Assembly (NCBI GenBank): GCA_022564935.1
Contig: JADFKM010000056.1
Span: 1 to 13,557 of the forward strand
Direction of reading: 5' to 3'
Origin: Candidatus Dadabacteria bacterium
GTDB taxonomy: Bacteria > Desulfobacterota_D > UBA1144 > Nemesobacterales > JADFKM01
Length of the DNA: 13,557 bases
Both the position numbers and the translations under genes were made by a program. Shown here in pieces: positions 6,962 to 13,557 of this stretch (within the stretch, counting starts at the first letter, position 1; each line of letters starts with the position of its first letter). Below the pieces are notes generated by a model. That model saw only the letters and a list, made by a program, of their open reading frames with translations. It made no database searches and had not been told where the DNA came from.

Positions 6962-9054
6962 ATGTCAATTCTTGACAAGTCCAAGCGTATGAAAAAGGAT
7001 TTGACCCTTCCCTACGTTTACGCCCTTGCGCTGGGCACTACTTTAAGCTCCGGGTTTTTCCTTCTGCCCGGAATCGCCGCTAACGAGGCAGGCCCGGCCG
7101 TCGTGCTGAGCTACCTCATAGCCGCGCTCCCACTTATTCCCGCAGTGCTCAGTATTTCGGAGCTCGGAACTGCAATGCCCAGGGCGGCGGGGCTTATTAC
7201 TTTGTAGACAGGAGCATAGGGCCCCTTTTCGGCACCGTAGTAGGGCTGGGAACATGGCTTGCCTTGATACTAAAAACGTCTTTCGCCTTGATAGGAATGG
7301 GCGCCTATATGAGCCTCTTTCACCCGGAAATCAACATCCTGCCTGTAGCCATAACCATGGCCGTTTTCTTCGGTGCCGTAAACCTTTTCGGGGCCAAACA
7401 GTCGGCCACCTTTCAGGTTACTATGGTAGTGGGTCTCCTTGTGATACTTGTGTGGTTTATAGCCACCGGGTCGTTCGAGATACAACAAACTCACTTCAGC
7501 GGCTTTTTCGACAAAGGCTCGCACGCAGTCTTCAGCACCGCAGGACTGGTATACATAAGCTACGTGGGTGTAACGAATGTGGCCAGTGTGGCCGAAGAAA
7601 TTCATAACCCTGAGCGGAACCTCCCGTTGGGGATAATCCTCGCTATGGCTACGGCCGTTGTCATATACATAGCCGGGATGTTCGTAATGATCGGGGTCAT
7701 ACCGAAGGTGCAGCTTTACGGGGATTTGACCCCTGTGGCCACGGCCGCGAGGATAATCTTCGGCAAGACAGGGGTATGGCTCGTAACGGGTGCCGCGATA
7801 CTTGCTTTTTTCTCGGTTGCCAACGCGGGGATATTGAGCGCATCGCGGTACCCGATGGCCATGAGCCGCGACCACCTGCTTCCCGGCATTTTCAAATCCC
7901 TCAGCGCGCGCCAGATGCCGAAATACTCTATATATCTAACGGTGGCTCTGATAATCCTTTGCCTTTTGCTCTTCGACCCCTTAAAAATTGCGAAGCTCGC
8001 GAGCGCATTTCAGCTACTCATGCTTTCGTTCCTCTGCCTGGCTGTTATCGTCATGCGCGAAAGCAAAATCCAGTCCTATGACCCCGGATACAGGTCTCCT
8101 TTTTATCCTTGGACTCAGATTATAGGCATTGCGGCGCCCCTGTGGCTTATCTCGGCGATGGGCTTTGTTTTAATAGCGGCTACTCTCGGCTTGGTAACCC
8201 TTGGTGTTGTTTGGTATTTCTATTACGCTAGGGTAAAGGTACACCGCTCAGGCGCCATTTACCATATCTTTGCCAGGCTCGGCGCGCACCGTTTCGATGA
8301 GCTTGACAGCGAGCTGCGGGGCATATTGAGGGAAAAGGGATTGCGTGAGGAAGACCCCTTCGATATGGTCGTGGGAAGAGCCCATGTTGTAAATATGGAA
8401 AACAGGGCGAGCTTTGATGAGGTGGTAAGTCAAGCCTCGCAAATTCTTTCCGAAAGGGTAAAAGTCGCCAAGGACATTTTGTACGACAACTTCATGCAGG
8501 GTACGAGAATAGGAAACACCCCCGTCTCACACGGTGTAGCTCTCCCCCATATGAGACTTCCACACATCTCCCACCCTGAAATGGTAATCGTAAGATCCAC
8601 CGACGGCGTAAGGGTAGAGCTCGATAAAGATGTCGCCGGTGTGTTCGGAGATGTCAGTAAGCCGATACATGCGTTTTTCTTCCTCGTAAGTCCGGACGAC
8701 GACCCCGGACAGCATCTGCGAATCCTGGCGAAGCTGGCCGAGCATGCCGACGACGAGCAGTTTATGGTGCAGTGGCTTGAAGAGCGTACCGAGCAGGAGC
8801 TTAAGGAAATACTCCACAGGGAGGAGAGGTTCCTTTCGGTTGTGTTAACACACGGAAGCTCTAGCGCTTCGATGATTGGGAAAAAAGTAAGCGAGCTGGA
8901 CATGCCCGAGGGGACGCTTATCACGATGATACACCGGAGCGGGGAGCTTGTTGTGCCAAGGGGAAGGACGGTGCTTCAGGCGGGCGACAGGATTACCATC
9001 ATCGGCGATACGAAGGATATCGAGAAGCTCAGTAAGATGTATGGTGAGCTTTAA
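6962..9054 (+). CDS. APC-type amino acid permease fused to PTS EIIA type-2 and RCK_C domains, frameshifted near 7190
   Basis: Restoring one base gives about 697 residues. Residues 1-425 resemble an APC-superfamily inner-membrane permease with around 12 hydrophobic segments; GTTLSSGFFLLPG in helix 1 is the unwound substrate region. About residues 460-615 form a PTS EIIA type-2 domain with HGVALPHMRLP; His530 is the expected phosphorylation site. About 620-697 form an RCK_C (TrkA-C) ligand-binding domain, from GKKVSELDMPEG to the end. This suggests amino acid or related transport gated by PTS phosphorylation and a cytosolic ligand. The first frame (ATG 6962, after GGTGAT; a TTG at 6956 also opens it) stops at TAG 7205-7207 after MPRAAG. 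The second frame, open to 9054, has its first possible start at TTG 7264, and reads GAYYFVDRSIG just after the junction. As it stands the gene makes no complete protein unless frameshifting occurs. Confidence 0.85.
7181..7207 (+). other. Frameshift site in the permease gene
   Basis: The G-rich tract AGGGCGGCGGGGC (7181-7193) is followed by an in-frame TAG at 7205. Adding one G restores the expected PRAGGAYYFVD of APC permeases. A single lost base in a G tract can be a true mutation, a phase-variable tract or a sequencing error; the tract is interrupted by C, so slippage is less natural than in a pure homopolymer. Confidence 0.8.
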
Positions 9055-9272
9055 CGGACCAAGCTACGATGTTGCCTTCCCCCTCTGCAACTTAAATTGG
9101 TTAGAAGACTATAAAACTTGAAACTCCATCCTGTTAATTTATGAATTGTAGGTAATCACTCGTCATTTCACATCTACCCGACAACTGTAATTCCACTCAT
9201 AACTTATCACCCGTGGACACATTAAAATATCTCCTCCCAGTACAGGGTTTGTGTGCTTGTTGGTAGGAATTG

Positions 9273-11393
9273 CTATTTTCCCGCTGAAATGTCGAGCATC
9301 GACATGCGGCGGTAAAGCGTAGCTCTGCTTATTCCCAGCAGCTTTGCTGCGGTGGTACGGTTTCCTTTGGCACTCTCGAGGGCATAAAGCACCCTTTGCT
9401 TCTCATCAGCACCATGAGGGGTTTGGGATGGGGAGGGTGGAGTGGGTATTTCGGCTATCTCAGGGGGTAAGTGATTAGCTTGAAGCACAGATCCTTGACA
9501 GCGCATTACTGCGAACTCCACTGCGCTTTGAAGCTCGCGTACGTTACCTGGCCAGGGGTATTCCATAAGTTTCCAGATGGCTTCGTCGCTCACTTCATGG
9601 ACGGGCTTTCCGGTTGCTGCGCGGCACTGCCCTAGGAACCATTCAACCAGCAGAGCAATGTCATCACGCCGCTCCTGAAGCGAAGGGAGTTTGATCCTGG
9701 CTACGCGAATCCGGTAGAGAAGGTCGGAGCGAAAATTCCCTTTTTCAACTTCTTCAACCAAATTTCGGTGCGTTGCCGTCAAGACGCGTACATCTATTTT
9801 TCGAGGTTTCGATTCCCCCAGACACGTTATCTCTTTTTCCTGTAGAACACGCAGCAAACTGGTTTGGACACTCGTAGAGATATCGCCTATTTCGTCCAGA
9901 AAGAGAGTTCCTCCATTGGCTGCTTCAAACAGACCCTCGTGATCGGCAATAGCTCCTGTGAAAGCTCCTCTTTTATGACCGAAAAGCTGGCTTGTCAACA
10001 ACGATTCGGTCAGCCCGGCGCAGCTCAATGCAATGAACGGTTTATTCTCTCGGTGGCTCGAAGAATGTATCGCCCGCGCTACAAGCTCCTTGCCCGTTCC
10101 CGTTTCACCCTCGATTAACACCGTCCAGTCCACTTGAGCAACCTCTTGAATCTGTTGATAAAGAAGCTGCATAGGCTTGCTCTTTCCGATCAGGTCATGG
10201 AACTTCCCCTTTTCATCCAGAAGGCGTCTGAGGTCTTGAACATCCGAGACGTCATAAAAGAAGAAAATTTTTCGTTGAGAATCTCTCGGGTCGTCCTGCA
10301 CGTCAATCTCCATCCAATAATGTCGTCCCCCTGGGACCTCTGTGTGCGCCGATACTTTGGTACGGCCCTCCAAGGGACATTTGGACATTGTTTCCAATTG
10401 TGCTAATTCCTGTTTTGAGAAAGGAAATACTTGCTTCCAGTGACTGTCTAATACGTGTTTTCCGGTTTTCCAGAAAATGTGCTCGGCAGCCTGACTTAGA
10501 AATGTAATGTTCCCCTCCCTGTCTGTCATAGCGGTTCCTACGTGGAGCTGGTTCAGTATCGATTTCATATCATCGCGGCTCTCTTTAATTTGGGAGAGCA
10601 TCTCCTCGAGCTTTGCTTCTGCCTTCTTGCGCTCGGTGATGTCGCGGGAGACTATAACAACCCTGGAGGGTTTTACCTGCCCATTTTTAATAACGCTCAT
10701 CATGGACTCGATGAAGTGTATATTGCCGTTTTTCAATAAGAACCGGTACTCGGATTTATGCACCTTTCCCGTACGAATCGTATCTTCATATATGCTTTGG
10801 ACCTGTTTCCGGTCCTCGGGATGTATTTCGTTCAACCAATCATGATATTGAAGCTCTCCTGATTCACCACAAATATCGTTGTAAGAAGGACTGCGGTATA
10901 GACGCTTCCCTTCGAGGTCAATGACTGCAATCAAATCTGCAACGTTCTCGGAGATCAATCTAAACTGCTCTTCGCTACGTCGCAGCTTCTGCTCGACTCG
11001 AGCCTTTTCAACCTTTGCCCGCTTCATCTCAAGAGCACTTTTTACGGCAGGGCCGATGCGGGCAAGGTGCTCCTTAAGGACATAATCCACCGCTCCGGTC
11101 TTCATCAGATCGGCGGCCAGCTCCTCTCCGGTAGTCGCAGTGAGGATAATAACCGGCGCTGAGGGTAATAGCTCGTTGACCAAGATCAACGCTGACATTG
11201 CGTCGAATTGTGGAAGTGAATAGTCGGCGATAATGAGGTCGGGAGTAAATTTCTTGAGCTGGCGTTTAAAGTCCTCCTTTGTTTCTACCCTCTTAGATGA
11301 GAACTTCAAACCGGATTTGCGAAGTGCATGCCGCAGCAATTCAGCATCGGTATCGAGGTCTTCGAGTATTAGAATTCGTTGTTCTCTATCCAT
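9273..11393 (-). CDS. Sigma-54-dependent response regulator with REC-PAS-PAS-AAA+-Fis architecture
   Basis: A 706-residue enhancer-binding activator of RNA polymerase-sigma54. The receiver domain (about 5-122) has acidic residues Glu11 and Asp12, phosphoacceptor Asp57, Thr85 and Lys107. A coiled stretch leads to a first PAS domain (about 140-255, with ITERKKAEAKLEE following) and a second (about 275-385). The AAA+ domain (about 400-645) carries Walker A GETGTGKE (429-436), GAFTGA (476-481) that contacts sigma54, Walker B GGTLFLDEIGD (494-504), FRSDLLYRIRV with the arginine finger region, and WPGNVREL. The Fis-type helix-turn-helix GNRTTAAKLLGISRATLYRR lies at the C-terminus. All motifs look intact. 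It follows the kinase gene by 82 nt on the same strand, so it is the likely partner. Two PAS domains between REC and AAA+ are less usual than the plain NtrC form. Its target genes cannot be read here; I found no convincing sigma-54 promoter in the window. Confidence 0.95.
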   Translation of the reverse strand: MDREQRILILEDLDTDAELLRHALRKSGLKFSSKRVETKEDFKRQLKKFTPDLIIADYSLPQFDAMSALILVNELLPSAPVIILTATTGEELAADLMKTGAVDYVLKEHLARIGPAVKSALEMKRAKVEKARVEQKLRRSEEQFRLISENVADLIAVIDLEGKRLYRSPSYNDICGESGELQYHDWLNEIHPEDRKQVQSIYEDTIRTGKVHKSEYRFLLKNGNIHFIESMMSVIKNGQVKPSRVVIVSRDITERKKAEAKLEEMLSQIKESRDDMKSILNQLHVGTAMTDREGNITFLSQAAEHIFWKTGKHVLDSHWKQVFPFSKQELAQLETMSKCPLEGRTKVSAHTEVPGGRHYWMEIDVQDDPRDSQRKIFFFYDVSDVQDLRRLLDEKGKFHDLIGKSKPMQLLYQQIQEVAQVDWTVLIEGETGTGKELVARAIHSSSHRENKPFIALSCAGLTESLLTSQLFGHKRGAFTGAIADHEGLFEAANGGTLFLDEIGDISTSVQTSLLRVLQEKEITCLGESKPRKIDVRVLTATHRNLVEEVEKGNFRSDLLYRIRVARIKLPSLQERRDDIALLVEWFLGQCRAATGKPVHEVSDEAIWKLMEYPWPGNVRELQSAVEFAVMRCQGSVLQANHLPPEIAEIPTPPSPSQTPHGADEKQRVLYALESAKGNRTTAAKLLGISRATLYRRMSMLDISAGK

Positions 11394-11475
11394 AATATGC
11401 CTGCATCACGTTGAAATCACTCGGTTGGGCGTAACTTTTAGTGAGAGAGATATATACGCATCAGTACTCCGGTTA

Positions 11476-12726
11476 CTATTGTGGCCATGTGAAATAAAAG
11501 GTTGAGCCTTTACCTGCATCTCCTTCCGCCCATACCCGTCCTTTGTGCCGATTGACGATTCGTTTGACAATTGCCAGGCCTACGCCGGCGCCATCGTACT
11601 CAGAGTGAGAATGAAGCCGCTGAAATACGCCGAAGAGTTTGTCAACATATTTGTTATCAAACCCAATTCCGTTGTCCTTAATATAATAGATTATTTCATT
11701 ATTTGATACTTTGCTGCCCGCTTCAATTATTGCTGTATCCCGGTGCTCGGTAAATTTGATGGCATTTGACATCAGATTCATCAAGACAAGGCGGATCATG
11801 ACGGGGTCGCCATAAGCCTTAGGGAGCTTGCCAACCTTAAAATCCAGTTTTCGGCCGGGGTTGATAAATCTGAGTTCCTTGAACACGTCATTTGCCAGTC
11901 TTTCCATATCGATTTCAAACAGCTCCATTTTCTGGCGTCCCATGCTGGATAAAGACAAAAGTCCATTGATCATCTTTTCCATCATTTGTACGCTGTCATA
12001 GATAATCTTCAGTTGGCGCTGTCCCTCTCCCTTTAGCTGGTTCGAGTATTCCTCTATTATCATATTTACAAAGCCCTTGATCGTGCGAAGCGGGAAACGC
12101 AGGTCGTGAGATACGGAATAGCTGAAGGCTTTAAGTTCTTCGTTGAGAGCTTCGAGCACGGCGCCGCGCTCAAGCACTCTCTGCTCAAGCTCAACGTTGA
12201 GTTTTTGGAGCTCTTCCTCAGTCCTTTTGCGCTTGGCTACTTCATTTTCTAAGTCCGTTACTTTCTTCTCAAGCTTTTCCGCCAGCCGGTCACTGTAGTG
12301 CTGGAAGTCATCGGCCTTGTCGCCGAAACTGGGTTTCTTGGGCTTTAAAATTCCCTTTTCGATCTGTTCTACTGTTCGATTTATGATCTTTAGGAATTCA
12401 GTGGGCTCCATCGGCTTTTTAAGGTAGAGATCCGCCCCTAATTTGGAGGCAAAATCCTCGTCTTTTTCATCGGTATAGGTAGCCGTGTAAAACACGATAT
12501 AGATATTGTTAAGCTTTTTGTCGTTCCTTATCTTCCTACATAGCGTAAATCCATCCATCACCGGCATAAAAATGTCGGAGATGACCATTTCACAGTATTG
12601 GGAGAAAAGTTTTTTAAGCGCTTCGACACCATTAGAAGCCGTAACTACCTCGTATTTGCTCTTTTTGAGCACACTCTCCATGAGGCTGAGATTGTGTTTT
12701 TTGTCATCTACAATAAGGATTCTCAT
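11476..12726 (-). CDS. Cytoplasmic sensor histidine kinase with N-terminal receiver domain (REC-HisKA-HATPase)
   Basis: In 416 residues the order is receiver domain (1-120; Asp7, Asp8, phosphoacceptor Asp51, Thr81, Lys104), a charged coiled coil (about 140-200), the dimerisation/phosphotransfer domain with SYSVSHDLRFPLRTIKGF (His207 the phosphate site), and a GHKL ATPase domain with N box NLMSNAIKFT, G1 DNGIGFD and G2 GAGVGLAIV. The H-box style is that of the phytochrome-like kinase group. No transmembrane segment or PAS/GAF sensor is present, so the input is likely phosphotransfer onto its receiver rather than direct sensing. The ATG is supported by GGAGAAGGAAGG just upstream and overlaps the stop of a receiver-domain remnant by ATGA. 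It is followed 82 nt later by the sigma-54 regulator. Confidence 0.95.
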   Translation of the reverse strand: MRILIVDDKKHNLSLMESVLKKSKYEVVTASNGVEALKKLFSQYCEMVISDIFMPVMDGFTLCRKIRNDKKLNNIYIVFYTATYTDEKDEDFASKLGADLYLKKPMEPTEFLKIINRTVEQIEKGILKPKKPSFGDKADDFQHYSDRLAEKLEKKVTDLENEVAKRKRTEEELQKLNVELEQRVLERGAVLEALNEELKAFSYSVSHDLRFPLRTIKGFVNMIIEEYSNQLKGEGQRQLKIIYDSVQMMEKMINGLLSLSSMGRQKMELFEIDMERLANDVFKELRFINPGRKLDFKVGKLPKAYGDPVMIRLVLMNLMSNAIKFTEHRDTAIIEAGSKVSNNEIIYYIKDNGIGFDNKYVDKLFGVFQRLHSHSEYDGAGVGLAIVKRIVNRHKGRVWAEGDAGKGSTFYFTWPQ

Positions 12727-12869
12727 TTTATTCCTTCCTTCTCCGACGAATCGTATTTGTGCAAAAATGTCATAGTGCAGGAGGGTTTATCAATGTAGTC
12801 GGTACAGCCGGCAGATGAAGAAATCCCCTTATCACAACTCAAAGTACATGAGGTTAAAGTCATAATAGG
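12723..12869 (-). pseudogene. C-terminal remnant of a receiver (REC) domain gene upstream of the kinase
   Basis: A 48-codon open stretch with no start codon of its own at the left edge of the similarity. It reads PIMTLTS (the REC beta-4 strand with its Thr/Ser), then SSSAGCTDYIDKPS (beta-5 with the conserved Lys-Pro), then a TFLHKYDSSEK helix, the normal end of a single-domain response regulator. Its TGA overlaps the ATG of the histidine kinase as ATGA, the classic sign of translational coupling. An in-frame TAG (12872-12870) lies directly before PIMT. Further upstream the same frame contains DYCLWDAKMG, which may be the beta-3 strand with the phospho-Asp but is too close and bounded by stops, so the N-terminal half is lost or scrambled. 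The intact gene probably fed phosphate into or out of the kinase receiver. Confidence 0.6.
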
Positions 12870-13328
12870 CTACTCAACATAGGGATGACATCCTATTCCC
12901 ATTTTCGCGTCCCATAGACAATAATCTTATTTCCTTCTCTTATATACAAGGCCGAGTAACATGTCGAGATAAACGATGAGAAATAAATCGGCTATAAATT
13001 TCAATCATACCAATAATGACTCCCTTCTTTCTCTGCAATGGGGTAATCTTAACTACCGGATCAGTTCAATGAAGAAAAGAGAGTGATAATGCATATTGCT
13101 TACCCTCAAGAATAAAGGCAGCTTGTCTTTGCGATGTGCTCAATTTGATGTGTCAGGTCTTTCCACACTTCGCAGTACGTGCTCCGAAAGACTCACGGAC
13201 TGAGCGGTCCGGCATAGTCCGGTTCCGGCAAAGATATCAAAATAAATCACCTATATCAAGTATGTGTCTTTTGACATTCCTTTACAATAATAAATGCAAT
13301 TATTATACCTTACATAACAGGAATTCTT
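12870..13328. other. AT-rich interval without an intact gene
   Basis: I see no gene here. A plus-strand frame at 13136-13369 has no recognisable motif and runs into the IS end. Features present: CGGAC/GTCCG arms around a 6-nt loop at 13196-13211; the hexamer GTCCGG directly repeated at 13207 and 13217 (10-bp spacing); AATAAT/ATTATT arms around 7 nt at 13286-13304; and a lone TTGACA at 13271-13276 with no good -10 at 16-18 bp. The interval lies between the receiver-domain remnant and the insertion sequence and looks like rearranged or decayed DNA. Confidence 0.5.
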
Positions 13329-13557
13329 TGACCTGCCCCCCTATAATCGGTCCAGTATTTAAGTTATAAAACATCTTTGGTTGATCCTCACCCAAAAGCT
13401 GTACCGCAAAAATTAGAGATTTCCGGCGTTTTTTGATGTTTCTGCACAAACTCCTTAGGCGTCATGTTATCCAGTGCCGAATGGGGCCTGAACTCGTTGT
13501 AGCCCCTCCTCCAAGTCTCTATCTTTTCCCTTGCGTTTCCTCCTGAGATTAAGCCCT
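13329..13557 (-). mobile_element. End of an IS3-family insertion sequence (transposase-3' side)
   Basis: The transposase C-terminus at 13388-13557 is followed by about 59 bp ending in TGACCTGCCCCCC at 13329-13341, read inward. TG...CA-type ends with a C-rich block are usual for IS3-family inverted repeats. The other end and any target duplication lie outside the window, so the boundary at 13329 is inferred. Confidence 0.6.
13388..13557 (-). CDS. IS3-family transposase (OrfB, rve integrase type), C-terminal part
   Basis: The last 55 residues of a DDE transposase; the N-terminal part lies beyond the window edge. The diagnostic tail is NAREKIETWRRGYNEF, then RPHSALDNMTPKEFVQKH, the near-universal ending of IS3-family OrfB proteins (YNxxRPHSxLxxxTPxEF). 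The catalytic Glu is expected further upstream, outside the window. The frame is open to base 13557 and stops at TGA 13390-13388. After the family motif an ordinary 15-residue tail follows. Whether the element is intact cannot be judged. Confidence 0.9.
   Translation of the reverse strand, partial: GLISGGNAREKIETWRRGYNEFRPHSALDNMTPKEFVQKHQKTPEISNFCGTAFG

Noticed and set aside
7270-7875. 201-codon minus-strand open frame across the permease
   Set aside because: Composition is His/Tyr/Arg-rich without motifs, as expected opposite a membrane protein gene.
8430-8924. 164-codon minus-strand frame, Ser-rich
   Set aside because: Antisense to the EIIA domain, whose motif HGVALPHM is diagnostic.
9071-9091. 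GTTGC/GCAAC arms downstream of the permease as a terminator
   Set aside because: Only 5 bp with an 11-nt loop and no U-run.
13136-13369. 77-codon plus-strand frame next to the IS
   Set aside because: No motif; it runs through short repeats and into the IS end.

Overview
The window looks like chromosomal DNA of a Gram-negative bacterium. The hints are a deltaproteobacterial-style Ssb, a full bifunctional GlmU, a sigma-54 activator with an intact GAFTGA loop, and a PTS-IIA-linked transporter. Thermodesulfobacteriota or a related phylum is my best guess, from protein style only. Coding DNA is moderately GC-rich; the right-hand 700 bases are clearly AT-richer.

Layout. (1) Positions 1-4909, all minus strand, form a co-directional block read right to left: macro-domain protein, CoA-type NUDIX hydrolase, ssb, a small cupin, glmU and glmS (its C-terminus lies outside the window). 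The last two make UDP-GlcNAc precursors for the envelope. The first three handle ADP-ribose or nucleotide derivatives, or bind single-stranded DNA. (2) Positions 5040-6398, plus strand, hold a gamma-glutamylcyclotransferase-like gene, divergent from the macro gene, and an SGNH hydrolase with a TTG start. A 6-bp inverted repeat lies in the divergent spacer. (3) Positions 6517-9054, plus strand, show decay: an NTF2/SnoaL-like gene with a nonsense codon and an out-of-frame internal deletion, then a large transporter broken by what looks like a one-base loss in a G-rich tract. The restored transporter is an APC-type permease fused to a PTS EIIA type-2 domain and an RCK_C (TrkA-C) domain. (4) Positions 9273-12869, minus strand, encode a two-component signalling pair: a cytoplasmic REC-HisKA-HATPase kinase upstream of a REC-PAS-PAS-AAA+-Fis sigma-54 activator. 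Just upstream of the kinase, overlapping it by ATGA, is the C-terminal piece of another receiver domain, not previously open over its full length. (5) Positions 12870-13328 hold no intact gene. From about 13329 the end of an IS3-family element enters from the right, with the transposase C-terminus on the minus strand.

The most notable points are the permease-EIIA-RCK_C fusion with its frameshift, the run of gene remnants (NTF2-like, permease, receiver domain), and the macro/NUDIX/ssb block feeding into glmU-glmS. I do not see a CRISPR array, rRNA, tRNA or an obviously new defence system.
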